64,000 nt of DNA from Paenibacillus caseinilyticus (GCF_027533645.1 NZ_JAQAGY010000026.1:1-64000), one strand, 5' to 3'; counted from the first letter of the stretch, positions 1-8,698 are shown. Translations and numbers: made by a program. Notes: generated by a model not told the origin, from the letters alone.

Positions 1-51
1 TGTTGGATCATCCGTCTCACCCACTTTTCGTGATGACTCAATTATACGTCA

Positions 52-97
52 AAAAAAGCACAGCCACTTCAATTTTCTTGAAGTGCTGTGCTTTTTT
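52..97. terminator. Bidirectional intrinsic terminator
   Basis: An inverted repeat (arms about 55-72 and 78-95, one bulged base) encloses a short TTTTC loop and is flanked by an A run on the left and a T run on the right, so it can end transcription in both directions. It separates whatever lies left of the window from the rtcB leader. Confidence 0.8.
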
Positions 98-275
98 ATA
101 GGACGGACTTTTTCAGTGGCCTCCATCTGCCGCCGGGCTTTTTTGCTGTTGCTGTGACTGGGGAGGATACCTGAGGGGGCAGGTATACTTTCGTTTATAC
201 TCAACCTCTCCCGCGACAACAAGGGCCAGGGGCTGTATCATTACCTTTATCTCATACGAAAGGAGGCCGGATGCT

Positions 276-353
276 ATGATTCGAAAAAGGCAAGGATGGA
301 ACAGCCGCACTGCGGCACACAGCCCCTTCGGCCTCGGCAGGCCGAAACCGTAA
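276..353 (+). CDS. Possible 25-codon leader peptide upstream of rtcB
   Basis: ATG at 276 follows a strong AAAGGAGG (259-266) at ideal spacing and runs 25 sense codons to TAA. The peptide is basic and hydrophilic, and I recognise no family. The end of the frame overlaps a perfect 8-bp hairpin (327-334 with 339-346), and further hairpins follow before rtcB. This layout fits a translated leader or attenuator, but a chance ORF in a structured leader is also possible. Only the ribosome binding site and the position support it. Confidence 0.25.
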   Translation: MIRKRQGWNSRTAAHSPFGLGRPKP

Positions 354-472
354 GACCGGGACGGCACCGGCGGAGCCTGGGGGCATTCCCCCGCCGCCGA
401 TGCCGCAGCACCGGCACGGCACGAATGTTGGCACAAGGGACTGCGGGCCGGACGTGGGCCGCAGTCTTTATT
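327..472 (+). promoter_or_regulatory. Structured leader of rtcB with terminator-like hairpin
   Basis: Three successive hairpins are visible. The first is a perfect 8-bp stem at 327-346. The second is a long GC-rich hairpin at about 362-404 (CGGCA, CGGCGG and GGGGG pairing with CCCCC, CCGCCG and TGCCG). The third is at 439-466 (GACTGCGG with CCGCAGTC) and is followed by TTTATTTATT. The last looks like an intrinsic terminator lying 50 bp before the rtcB start, so read-through control of rtcB is plausible. I recognise no known riboswitch. Confidence 0.4.
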
Positions 473-523
473 TATTGATAAGAATTTATCTCTCGAAGAA
501 CAAGGAGGAAGTTCATCTTCTAT

Positions 524-1969
524 ATGATTCATGACATCAACCATTCCGGAGATCCGGAAGCTTATTACCGCAGGATGCAGCTGCCCGCTGGAGATCTGCA
601 TATCTATGCGAACCGGGAGCTGTTCGAAGCGATGGAGACCCAAGTGTTCACCATGGCGAACAATAATCTGCAAATGCCGGACCGGCACTACCTGAGCTAT
701 ACGCCGGACGTCCACGTGGGCGTCGGTACCTGCATCGGTACTACGGCCGTATGGCGGGCGGACAGCGCCTATGTGTCGCCGTCGATTGTCGGCAGCGATA
801 TCGGGTGCGGCATGCGGGTGCACGTGACGAATCTGCAGCGCGAAGACCTGCAGGAAGTGAAGCTGCGGCGCAGACTCGTGCGGGCGGTGGAGAAGCTGCT
901 GCCGTCAGACAGCCAGGCGAGGGGGCACTTCTCCGACTTCCGGCTGGAGGAAGTCGTCCGTAAGGGGCTGCACGGGCTGCCGAAGAAATATGTGCCGGAT
1001 GCCTACACACCGAAGAAAGCCACCTCGCTGACGCATGTGGAGAACAGCCGGTTCCGCTTCGATGAAGCGTACCTGGACCGGATGCCGGCCGCCGCCTGGC
1101 ACCGGGGCCACCGGCAGCTCGGGACGCTGGGCAGCGGGAATCACTTCGCCGAGATTCAGGCGCTGGAGATTCCGGAGGAAGGCCGGGCTGTCGCGGAGCA
1201 GTGGGGCCTGAAGGACGGCCAGATCATCGTCATGATCCACTCGGGCTCCCGCGCCTGGGGCGGGGCGGTGAGCGAGCTAGCCGGCAAGGAAGTCGCCGCA
1301 TGGATGCGCCGCAGCGGGATGGGGACGGCGGATCCGAAGCTGGCCTTCGCGCCGCTCGGGAGCGCTGCCGGGCAGCTGTATCTGCATCTGATGTACTCGG
1401 CGCTGAATTACGCGGTGGCGAACCGGCACCTGATCGCTTACGCGGTGAGAGAGGCGGCGAAGGAAGTGCTCGGCTCCGGCTTCGAGATGCGGACGCTGTA
1501 CGACCTCATGCATAACTATGCATGGGAGGAAGAGCACGAAGGGCAGGCGTACTTCGTGCACCGCAAAGGGGCGACGCGGGCGCTGCCCCCGGGGCATCCG
1601 GACAATCCGGAGCCTTACCGGCATACAGGTCATCCTGCGCTCATCCCGGGCTCGATGGGGACGGCCTCCTATCTGATGGCCGGACAGCCGCAGGGACGCG
1701 CCAATTACCACTCGATCTGCCACGGCGCCGGCCGCATCCGCTCCCGCAGCGCGACGAAGCGGCTGGTCGGCGTGAAGGAGTTCGAAGCATCGCTTAGGGT
1801 CGGCACCCCCGACGAAGTGGTGGTTAACCAGCGCAGCCTGGAGTCGATCGTGGACGAGTCGCCGCAGGCGTACAAGGATGTGGACGCGGTTATCGACAGC
1901 GTCGTCGGCGCCGGTCTCGCGTCGGTGGTGGCGAAGTGCCAGCCGCTGGCCGTGATCAAAGGCGTATAA
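524..1969 (+). CDS. rtcB: RtcB-family RNA ligase
   Basis: 481 aa, full length for RtcB, the GTP- and Mn-dependent ligase that joins RNA 2',3'-cyclic phosphate or 3'-phosphate ends to 5'-OH ends in RNA repair or tRNA splicing. Visible family motifs: DIGCGMRV (about residues 90-97, metal-binding Asp and Cys), GSGNHF, HSGSR, a GTASYLM segment, and CHGAGR, whose His is the guanylated residue in studied RtcB proteins. The start at 524 has AAGGAGG at 502-508, a rather long spacing; no better in-frame start is seen. It is followed closely by an AAA ATPase gene on the same strand and preceded by a structured leader. No archease or RtcA gene is visible nearby. The family call is secure; the substrate RNA is unknown. 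Confidence 0.95.
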   Translation: MIHDINHSGDPEAYYRRMQLPAGDLHIYANRELFEAMETQVFTMANNNLQMPDRHYLSYTPDVHVGVGTCIGTTAVWRADSAYVSPSIVGSDIGCGMRVHVTNLQREDLQEVKLRRRLVRAVEKLLPSDSQARGHFSDFRLEEVVRKGLHGLPKKYVPDAYTPKKATSLTHVENSRFRFDEAYLDRMPAAAWHRGHRQLGTLGSGNHFAEIQALEIPEEGRAVAEQWGLKDGQIIVMIHSGSRAWGGAVSELAGKEVAAWMRRSGMGTADPKLAFAPLGSAAGQLYLHLMYSALNYAVANRHLIAYAVREAAKEVLGSGFEMRTLYDLMHNYAWEEEHEGQAYFVHRKGATRALPPGHPDNPEPYRHTGHPALIPGSMGTASYLMAGQPQGRANYHSICHGAGRIRSRSATKRLVGVKEFEASLRVGTPDEVVVNQRSLESIVDESPQAYKDVDAVIDSVVGAGLASVVAKCQPLAVIKGV

Positions 1970-2079
1970 GGCAACACAAGGGAGCCGGCTGCTTTTGGCT
2001 TCCGACCCATAACGGTAACAGGAAAGGATACGATAGCATTTTGTTCAGAGAGCTAACGGTTCATGGAGTAAACGAACGG

Positions 2080-3411
2080 ATGCCCGGGCAGGAAGGGAAG
2101 CGGAGGCAGAGGGTTTCGGCGGGAGCTGGACAGATGCCGGAGCTGCTCATTCGGCAGGGGGCTGCAGACGGGATGCAGGGCAGCATGGGGGAATATCCCC
2201 AATATGCAATGGTGATGGAGAAGATTGGCGCTCTGCTCCAGGCGCGCATGGGCCATTCTTTCGAGCTGTACCTGCAGGACGACTACGGGCGAGAGGTGTG
2301 GCAGGTGCTCGAGGAGGATGTGAAGAAGGGCAGCGAAGAGGTCGAGCATCTCGCTTCGGTTTATGAAGGGATCGAGACCAAGGCGTTCGTCTACGGGGAA
2401 GAAGCCGGGGAGCGGGAGCCTGCCGTATTCCCCACGCTTCGCAACAACCTATTCCTCTATCCGGCGTACCGGGTGGCGCTTGCCAAGGTGCCGATCTTCC
2501 GCCGGCAGGGCATGGATGTGGAGGATTTCATCTGGGCCGGGGACGACGGCTGCCTGCGCAGGTTCGTGGACCATGTGCGCCGCAGGCAGAGGGAGACCGA
2601 CCGCCGGCAGGTGACGGTGTTCACCGATACGCGGGACGGGCTCGACACCGAGAAGATGAGCATTACCCGCGGCGTAGGACGGGACGAGGTGGTCATGGAC
2701 CCCGCGGTGAAGACAGAGATCTACCGGTCGATCGACGAATTCTTCGCCGGAGACCGGGGGTTCTTCCGGGAGTACGATATTCCGTACCGAAGGGGGCTGC
2801 TCCTCTACGGGCGTCCCGGGAACGGGAAGACGACCCTCGTGAAGTCCATCGCCGGCAGCGTGCAGGCGCCGGTGGCGTATTGGCAGATTACCGAGCATAC
2901 GTCTTCCTACTCGGTACAGCAGGTCTTCTCGGCGGCAGTGAACATGTCGCCGATGGTGCTGGTCATCGAGGATATCGACTCGATGCCGGAGAACGTGCGC
3001 TCCTTCTTCCTCAATACGCTCGACGGGGCGACTTCGAAGGAAGGGGTCTTCCTCATCGGGACGACGAATTACCCGGAGCGGATCGACCCCGCTCTGATCA
3101 ACCGCGCCGGCCGCTTCGACCGGGCATACGAGATCAAGCTGCCGGACGAGGCGCAGCGCCTTCATTATCTCGCCCGCAAGCGGCTCGGGGAGCTGGCCGG
3201 GGAAGAAGCGCTCGCGGCAGCGGCCCGCAGGACGGACGGCTTCTCGTTCGCGCAGCTGGGCGAGCTGTACGTCTCGGCCGCGCTGCGGATGCATTACGAG
3301 CAGCAGGTGGATATCGTGCAGCTCGTGCAGGAGATGCGCACGGAGCTCGGCAAAGGCGTAAGCCAGGTATGGCATTCCGCAGACAGCGCGCCGAAGCTGG
3401 GCTTCCGGTAG
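2080..3411 (+). CDS. Bcs1-like AAA+ ATPase next to rtcB
   Basis: About 443 aa from the ATG at 2080. The frame is open further upstream, to 1936 inside rtcB, and another ATG lies at 2173, so the start is uncertain. The C-terminal half is a canonical AAA module: Walker A GRPGNGKTT, Walker B LVIEDID, sensor-1 GTTN and an arginine-finger region NRAGRFDR. The N-terminal about 200 residues form an unassigned domain that could recognise substrate. The ATPase probably remodels a protein or ribonucleoprotein. It lies downstream of rtcB with no terminator between them, so the two are probably co-transcribed and may act together in RNA repair; this is inference from position. A bidirectional terminator follows. 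Confidence 0.88.
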   Translation: MPGQEGKRRQRVSAGAGQMPELLIRQGAADGMQGSMGEYPQYAMVMEKIGALLQARMGHSFELYLQDDYGREVWQVLEEDVKKGSEEVEHLASVYEGIETKAFVYGEEAGEREPAVFPTLRNNLFLYPAYRVALAKVPIFRRQGMDVEDFIWAGDDGCLRRFVDHVRRRQRETDRRQVTVFTDTRDGLDTEKMSITRGVGRDEVVMDPAVKTEIYRSIDEFFAGDRGFFREYDIPYRRGLLLYGRPGNGKTTLVKSIAGSVQAPVAYWQITEHTSSYSVQQVFSAAVNMSPMVLVIEDIDSMPENVRSFFLNTLDGATSKEGVFLIGTTNYPERIDPALINRAGRFDRAYEIKLPDEAQRLHYLARKRLGELAGEEALAAAARRTDGFSFAQLGELYVSAALRMHYEQQVDIVQLVQEMRTELGKGVSQVWHSADSAPKLGFR

Positions 3412-3478
3412 GGGAACGCGGTCTCAGGCGAGCGAAGGCTTCCGTCAAGCAGATCCGGCTGATCGGGCAAAATGCAGT

Positions 3479-3516
3479 AAAAAAAGGAGACAGGCCATGA
3501 GCCATGTCTCCTTTTT
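3479..3516. terminator. Bidirectional terminator between convergent genes
   Basis: AAAAAGGAGACA pairs with TGTCTCCTTTTT around a 12-nt loop. The A run and T run on the two sides serve both the rtcB/AAA unit and the convergent MORN gene. Confidence 0.85.
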
Positions 3517-3534
3517 GATGGTTTGAGTACTGGT

Positions 3535-5330
3535 TTACCAAAGGTTGCTATCGGGTACGGCCGGGTTCAGCCTAAGATAATCCGTCTTCTTGCCCTCAGG
3601 ATAATATTCGAGCTTGAGCTCGGAGGACTTCTTCAGGTAGCTGGTTTCGGTGTAAGCGTACATGACAGGCCCATAGGATACAATGACGAAGGCTTGGTTG
3701 ACCCCGAGCACATCCCCCCAGTGCTGCTGGACAAAGTCATTAAGCAGCTCCTTCTTGGCGGAGTCTGACAGTGTCTTGAACGCTTCCAGTTCCGCTTCTC
3801 CGCCCAAACGGAGCACCATGGCGGCTTGCTGCGGGTTCAGGCCCCAATCGTTCTCCTCTATGCCATCGACTACATCATAAGCCAGGCTCTTTTCAATCAG
3901 GCGCTTCTTGTAAGCTTCGGTCTGCTCGGTGGCCGTGAGATCCGTAACATAGGTGCCGTCAAAAAAAGTACCCTCGGATACCACTTTACCGCTCGCATCG
4001 TACAAGGTGCCCTGGCCGTCCGGTTTGCCCCGGAACACTTCGCCGGTGTAATAGCTTCCGCCCTCGAAGGTAAGCCGGCCTTCGCCGCTCAACTCTCCCG
4101 TAACCTTGCCTTCGAATTGAACCTTGCCGGATGGGAAGTAGAACGTGCCGGACCCGCTCGGCTTGCCGTAAAAGAACTTTCCTTTGTAACGAAGTTTGCC
4201 CTCGCTGTACAGCTCGCCACTCCCGTAACGGTATCCGTCTTCGAAGTCCCCGCGATAGGTTACCAGGCCCTTGCTGTACTCGACGCCGGGGCCATTGCGG
4301 ATGGAGCCCTTGTGCTCGCCTTCGTAGACCAGTTCGTCTTTATAATATTCTTTGACCTGCCCGAACAGCGCACCGTCACTGAAAGTCCCTACATACTTAG
4401 CGCCGTACTGGGAGTACAGTGTGCCTGCTCCGAACGGTTTATCGTTATCATAGCCGCCTTCGTACGCCAAGGTGCCGTCGGCGAAATACAGCTTGCCGGG
4501 GCCTTGGCGCTTCGCGCGGTCGAAACCACCGATGTAATAATTGCCTCCGTCGTATACCATCTTGCCCTGCCCGTGCATGAGGTTCTGCCGAAAGCCGCCT
4601 TCGTAGTAGGACTGTTCATTCTGCGGATCAATCAGCCTTCCGCTGCCTTCCATCGCGCCCTGCTCGAAAGTGCCCTCATACCAGAGCTTGCCGTTGTGGA
4701 GATACTTTCCTTTGCCGTGTGGCACTCCGTTCGAGGTCTCGCCCTCATATACAGTTTGGCTGGAGTAAAGCGTCTCATAGAGCCAGGATGCAGGGGTAGA
4801 GCGGATGAACACGGCTCTTAGATGATCCTTCCACTCGACATCCCGTCCGGTGGCTTCCCCTACGAACCTCAGCGGTACATAGGTGCTCCCGCCGAGGAGC
4901 TTGGGTGCAGTGGCGAGCTCCACCGGTTTTCCGTTAACGCTTGCCTGCGGGTTGTCGATCTGAAGCGTGAGCTTGAAGCGGTCCCGGGTACCGGTGACCG
5001 TATGTGTGGCTCCGTCCCATTCGACGGTGAGCCCCAGGGTTTCAAACAAACTGCGGAACGGTACGAGCGTACTGCCATCCAGGATGACTGAAGCCTGGTT
5101 AAAGCTCATTTCTTCGTTATCCAGATAGATCTTGATGTCGGACACGGCTGCGCCGCTTGCTGAAGCGCCCTCCGGTGCATCGGGGATGGCTTGTCTAACT
5201 GATCGCGGACTACGGCCTCCAGGTTGTCGTCTTCGATAACAGAATTCTCCGCCCATGCGGGGGGAAGGGCAGCGGTGAGCCCTACGGCCGAAGCCAGAAT
5301 GAGGCTGAACAGTCGGTGTCGAAAAGCCAA
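3535..5330 (-). CDS. Secreted MORN-repeat protein with copper-amine-oxidase-like N-terminal domain; apparent frameshift
   Basis: Read as about 598 aa in two frames. The N-terminal part starts at TTG 5330 with AAAGGAG about 9 nt upstream and encodes a clear signal peptide (hydrophobic core then AWA-E). The remainder is in another frame, open from 5256 to 3535: a two-part copper-amine-oxidase N-terminal (stalk) domain, common in Paenibacillus surface proteins, then about a dozen MORN repeats (YEGxxxxGxxxGxG pattern), then a 120-residue tail. The frames join near 5188-5194, where one extra G after AAG would turn DKPSPMH into DKAIPDAPEG and restore one continuous protein. So either a one-base deletion (real mutation or assembly error) or, less likely, translational recoding. 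MORN repeats typically bind membranes or proteins; the function here is unknown. Confidence 0.75.
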
Positions 5331-5361
5331 AAGTGATCGCTCCTTTAAAAGCTAGGTGTGT

Positions 5362-5402
5362 GCCGTTTGGATCATACTGCGCCTCTTACTCTATCATAGA
5401 GT
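5362..5402 (-). promoter_or_regulatory. Promoter region of the MORN gene with palindromic operator candidate
   Basis: On the minus strand a TATGAT -10-like hexamer (5371-5376 on the plus strand) lies about 40 bp before the TTG start. A perfect 7-1-7 palindrome, ACTCTATCATAGAGT (5388-5402), covers the place where the -35 element would be, as a repressor site might. No good TTGACA is present. The rest of 5331-5590 holds nothing else that I can support. Confidence 0.35.
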
Positions 5403-5591
5403 AGGTAGATAGTACTAGAGGAAAACGCTAGAATCGACCACCCAGCCCGGCAGGGCAGTCCGCTGCGGAGGGAGCGATCATGAACCGGGCCAGCGGGAGG
5501 CCGCCGTGCCCGGGGAGGAGGTGCGAGAGGGGAGGACGGCGGATAGCAATGACCGTTTGGTCCTGGACAATAGGAGGGATTCTGTGGACAA

Positions 5592-5628
5592 CAAAGAGGG
5601 ATGCCGCACATGGCGCATCCCTCTCGTT
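5592..5628 (-). terminator. Terminator of the S-layer-homology-like gene
   Basis: AAGAGGGATGC (5594-5604) pairs with GCATCCCTCT (5615-5624) around a 10-nt loop. It lies about 15 nt beyond the stop of the minus-strand gene, and TTTGTTG follows in that direction. Confidence 0.6.
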
Positions 5629-5641
5629 TGGTTACCTTGTC

Positions 5642-7006
5642 TTACTTATACCCGCCGAGCAAATAGTTATAGAACGGTTCGTCGACCCAGAACGTATACG
5701 ATTCGACGGCGGCGTCCGGCTGGATCTTCTTGATCCCGGCGGCGAATGCTTCCGCCTGGTCTGCGAGCGTGAAGGTCTGGGCATAGTAGCCCGCGCCGTG
5801 AATCACATTGTTCGCGATGACCTTATACTCCGGCAGCTCGGTCAACGAGTAATAGAGCGGCTGCCACCATGAACCGGCGATGAGCCCGGGCTGGTCTTCG
5901 CTGTTCTTCTTGGCGTAGGCGGAGACGATGCCGTTGAACTTCGCTTTCTCCTCCGCGGTGTCGAACTCGAAGGAGAGATCGTACTCGCGGGCATAGGCGA
6001 TGCCGTTGCCGTTCTCCAGCGGAACGACCTTGTAATCCGGCGAGGTCTCGGGCTCGCCCCATTCCTTCAGATAGAGGAAGGCCGAAGTCTTGGGCTCGAG
6101 CTGGATCTTCGCATGCAGCCCTTCGCTGCGCAGGAGGCCGATCAGCTGCACGGCATGGGCGATGTCGCTGTGGCCGTAGGTGAGGGCGCGCGCCTTGTCA
6201 AAATGCGGGGCATACCGCTCGTCCTTCAGGTTGTAGCCGGTGATGAGCCCTTCCTTGAGCGCCTGGTCGACTGCCGGCTGCAGCGCGGGGACTTCGATCA
6301 GCGCCTGGGTGCGGTAAGCCTGCAGCAGCTTCGCGTACACATCCGTATCCTCCGTGGAAGCGAGGACCTGCTTGTACTCGCCCCGGACAGAGAGGATCTG
6401 CCCGAGCAGCACGGCTGCGAAGTCACGGTCGGCGGGGGCGCCCGGGTCGAAGTCCGCGGCATAGGCGGCAGGCAGCAGTCCCGTATCGGCGGCGGCCGCA
6501 AGTTCCTGCGCGGCCTGCAGCGTCAGGCGCCCGTCGCCCGGATAGCCGAGGCCGAGCCTAGAGAGCGAGGCGTCCACCTTGGACTGCGGGTACGTGTAGG
6601 CGAGCTCCTTGAGCCCTGCGGCTTTGACCGCCAGGTAGACTGCGGTTCCCCGGGTGAGCGGGTTGGCCGCTCCCACCGTATCCGACGTCAGAATACCCTG
6701 TTCATACAGGGCAAGGGCCGGACGGTATACGGCATCATGGACGGTGGTGTCGCGGAAGGGACTAGCGATGGTTCCTTCCGGAATCCCCAGGACTCCGGCG
6801 GTCTCGGCGATGAAGTCGCCCTTGGTCAGCGTGGACGGAAGCGTCAAGCCGTACCGCTCTTGGAGGTACGCTTCGATCTCGCCGGCGGCCGGAGGGGAGG
6901 CGGGATGAGCGAGGATGTGACCGGAGGGAAGGGCCAGTCCCGAGAAAAGCAGCGAAGCGGATAAGGCCAGAATCGTACGTGTTCGGCGTGCGGAGCGGTG
7001 CAGCAT
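5642..7006 (-). CDS. Secreted S-layer-homology-like protein
   Basis: 454 aa. The ATG at 7006 has GGAGGA 6 nt upstream and begins a signal peptide (RRTRT n-region, hydrophobic core, cleavage near LAHPA). After it come segments resembling S-layer-homology modules (KGDFIAETAGVLG, then an F-R-D turn and an ALALYEQGILTS helix, then NPLTRGTAVYLAVKAAGL), which usually anchor proteins to cell-wall polysaccharide. The C-terminal about 250 residues are not a family I recognise; they contain a charged helical region and end in a YNYLLGGYK-type tail. The 3' end is followed by a terminator, and the gene is divergent from the NAD module. The anchoring role is inferred from the SLH-like repeats; no enzymatic motif is evident. 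Confidence 0.7.
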   Translation of the reverse strand: MLHRSARRTRTILALSASLLFSGLALPSGHILAHPASPPAAGEIEAYLQERYGLTLPSTLTKGDFIAETAGVLGIPEGTIASPFRDTTVHDAVYRPALALYEQGILTSDTVGAANPLTRGTAVYLAVKAAGLKELAYTYPQSKVDASLSRLGLGYPGDGRLTLQAAQELAAAADTGLLPAAYAADFDPGAPADRDFAAVLLGQILSVRGEYKQVLASTEDTDVYAKLLQAYRTQALIEVPALQPAVDQALKEGLITGYNLKDERYAPHFDKARALTYGHSDIAHAVQLIGLLRSEGLHAKIQLEPKTSAFLYLKEWGEPETSPDYKVVPLENGNGIAYAREYDLSFEFDTAEEKAKFNGIVSAYAKKNSEDQPGLIAGSWWQPLYYSLTELPEYKVIANNVIHGAGYYAQTFTLADQAEAFAAGIKKIQPDAAVESYTFWVDEPFYNYLLGGYK

Positions 7007-7136
7007 GAGCAGTCCTCCAATGTAATGTAGTAATGAAAATGCAGCAATGAAATTTAGTAATTCCCATATGTATAGTTGGTTATGGAGAATCTTACTTGGC
7101 GCAACGGCACCTGTCAATAGGAAGTGGAAGCACGGG

Positions 7137-7177
7137 TTGACATTTCTTTTTATAATGTCATAATGATAATATAAAAA
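7137..7177 (+). promoter_or_regulatory. Promoter and putative operator 1 of the NAD/ADP-ribose module
   Basis: TTGACA at 7137-7142 lies 16 bp from CATAAT (7159-7164). A 21-bp AT-rich block at 7157-7177 covers the -10 and recurs at 7996-8016 with 19 of 21 identical bases. The overlap with the -10 fits repression. The likely binder is the Nudix-type regulator encoded just downstream, by analogy with NrtR. Confidence 0.55.
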
Positions 7178-7200
7178 TGAGATTAAGGCGGTGGGGACAT

Positions 7201-7971
7201 ATGGCTGCGGAGAACGAGAAGAACTACTCGGCGAAGAACTACCGCACACCGGACGGGGCGCCGGCCGATATCGTGATCTTCACGATCACGGCGGAGCCGC
7301 AGATGACCTCGACCAAGTCGCTGCCGAAGCGGGAGCTGAAGGTGCTGCTCATCCAGCGCAAGGTATGGCCGTACGAAGGGCACTGGGCGCTGCCGGGCGG
7401 CTTCTCGCGGGAGACCGAATCCATGTACGAGACGGCCCGGCGGGAGCTGCGCGAGGAAGCGGGCGTGGAGCATGTGCACATGGAATACCTCAACGTGTAC
7501 AGCCGTCCGGGGCGGGACCCGAGGGGCTGGATTCTCTCCCACGTCTTCTGTGCGCTGGTCCGGGAAGAAGAACTGGCACAGCGGCGTGCTTCCGACGATG
7601 CGGCGGATGTGGGATTGTTCACCGTCGATGAAGCGTTGACGCGGATGGACCTGGCGTTCGACCATAGAGAGATGATCGTCGAAGCGCTGGAGCATGTCCG
7701 GGAGCGGATGCTGCTGACGCCGCTAGCCAAGGAATTCCTGCCAGAGGAGTTCACGCTCGGAGAGCTGTACCAGGTGATCCGCACGGTCGTTCCGACATTC
7801 GAGGAAGCGAATTTCATCCGCAAGATGAAGTCAACCCAGAGCCGAAGCGGCGTGCTCGAAGAAGTGCTCGACGGCAAGGGGGAGCTCAAGAAATCGAATG
7901 CTTACTCCCAGCGGGCCGCACAGCTGTACCGGTTTACGGGGAGCGTGCCGAAGCTGTCGCTGTACAGTTGA
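7201..7971 (+). CDS. NrtR-type Nudix/winged-helix regulator of NAD metabolism
   Basis: 256 aa. The start chosen is ATG 7201 with a purine-rich AAGGCGGTGGGG upstream; the in-frame ATG at 7177 has no ribosome binding site and overlaps the putative operator. The N-terminal Nudix domain has a complete Nudix box (GGFSRETESMYETARRELRE, then EAGV), so hydrolysis of ADP-ribose-like substrates remains possible. The C-terminal about 90 residues (from EFLPEEFTLGELYQVIR to the RSGVLEE region) match the winged-helix half of NrtR repressors, which bind DNA and release it on binding ADP-ribose. It precedes pnuC and nadR, the usual NrtR targets, and the same 21-bp motif lies before it and before pnuC, which suggests autoregulation. 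The alternative is a plain Nudix hydrolase. Confidence 0.82.
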   Translation: MAAENEKNYSAKNYRTPDGAPADIVIFTITAEPQMTSTKSLPKRELKVLLIQRKVWPYEGHWALPGGFSRETESMYETARRELREEAGVEHVHMEYLNVYSRPGRDPRGWILSHVFCALVREEELAQRRASDDAADVGLFTVDEALTRMDLAFDHREMIVEALEHVRERMLLTPLAKEFLPEEFTLGELYQVIRTVVPTFEEANFIRKMKSTQSRSGVLEEVLDGKGELKKSNAYSQRAAQLYRFTGSVPKLSLYS

Positions 7972-7995
7972 ATATTTTTTTTGTTCTTCAATATA

Positions 7996-8016
7996 GTCAT
8001 ATTGATAGTATAAAAA
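7996..8016 (+). promoter_or_regulatory. Putative operator 2 in front of pnuC
   Basis: A 21-bp block identical at 19 of 21 positions to that at 7157-7177. It lies 14-34 bp before the pnuC start, between the regulator stop and the ribosome binding site AAGGAGG. The copy implies a second regulated promoter for pnuC-nadR and the genes behind them. Confidence 0.5.
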
Positions 8017-8029
8017 GGAGGATATAACT

Positions 8030-8698
8030 ATGAAGCGGAAAATAGAATGGATCCTTCTCGTCTTGGGCGCGGGCGCATTCGCCGCGCTCACCTCAACCTC
8101 CCTGCTCGAGGGAGCGGCGACCGCTACAGGGCTGATGAGCGTCTGGCTGACCGCCCGGCAGAACCTGTGGTGCTGGCCCGTGTCGCTCGTCAACGTCGTC
8201 TGCTTCTTCTTCCTCTTCCGCGACGCGAAGCTGTATGCGGATATGTCGCTGCAGCTTCTGTACTTCGTGCTCAGCATTCAAGGCTGGATCGTATGGATGA
8301 CGGGCAGAGGAGAGTCAGGCGTGCGGCCGACCCGGAGACTGACCGGCAGGCAGGCGGGAGGGGTGATCCTTCTTCTTGCAGCCCTGTCGGCGGGTTGGGG
8401 TCACGTGCTCGCCCGGTATACGGATGCCTCAATCCCGTATCTCGATGCGTTCATCGCCTCGCTGAGCTTGCTCGCCCAGTTCCTGCTCTCGAGCAAGGTG
8501 CTCGAGAACTGGCTGCTCTGGATCACCGTCGACGTCCTGTCGGTAGGGATGTACGCCTATAAGGAGCTGTATGGTGTGGCTCTGCTGTATGTAGTATTCC
8601 TCGGCATTGCCGCCGGCGGCTGGGTACAGTGGAACAGAGCGTACCGTAATCAGCAGATAGGCCGGCTTGCGGTTAGCGATGCGGAGGTGAATCTATGA
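8030..8698 (+). CDS. pnuC: Nicotinamide riboside transporter PnuC
   Basis: 222 aa integral membrane protein with about seven hydrophobic segments and the PnuC hallmark region QNLWCWPVSLVNVVCFFFLF followed by RDAKLYADMSLQLLYFVLSIQG. PnuC carries out facilitated uptake of nicotinamide riboside, which becomes trapped after phosphorylation by a cytosolic kinase; that kinase is encoded by the next gene. AAGGAGG is correctly placed. The stop overlaps the nadR start by 4 nt (ATGA), indicating translational coupling of transport and phosphorylation. Confidence 0.93.
   Translation: MKRKIEWILLVLGAGAFAALTSTSLLEGAATATGLMSVWLTARQNLWCWPVSLVNVVCFFFLFRDAKLYADMSLQLLYFVLSIQGWIVWMTGRGESGVRPTRRLTGRQAGGVILLLAALSAGWGHVLARYTDASIPYLDAFIASLSLLAQFLLSSKVLENWLLWITVDVLSVGMYAYKELYGVALLYVVFLGIAAGGWVQWNRAYRNQQIGRLAVSDAEVNL

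Noticed and set aside
113-823. Long minus-strand open frame over the rtcB leader and 5' end
   Set aside because: It overlaps rtcB and the structured leader, has no ribosome binding site and reads as low-complexity, Arg/Pro-rich sequence, as expected for a shadow frame in GC-rich DNA.
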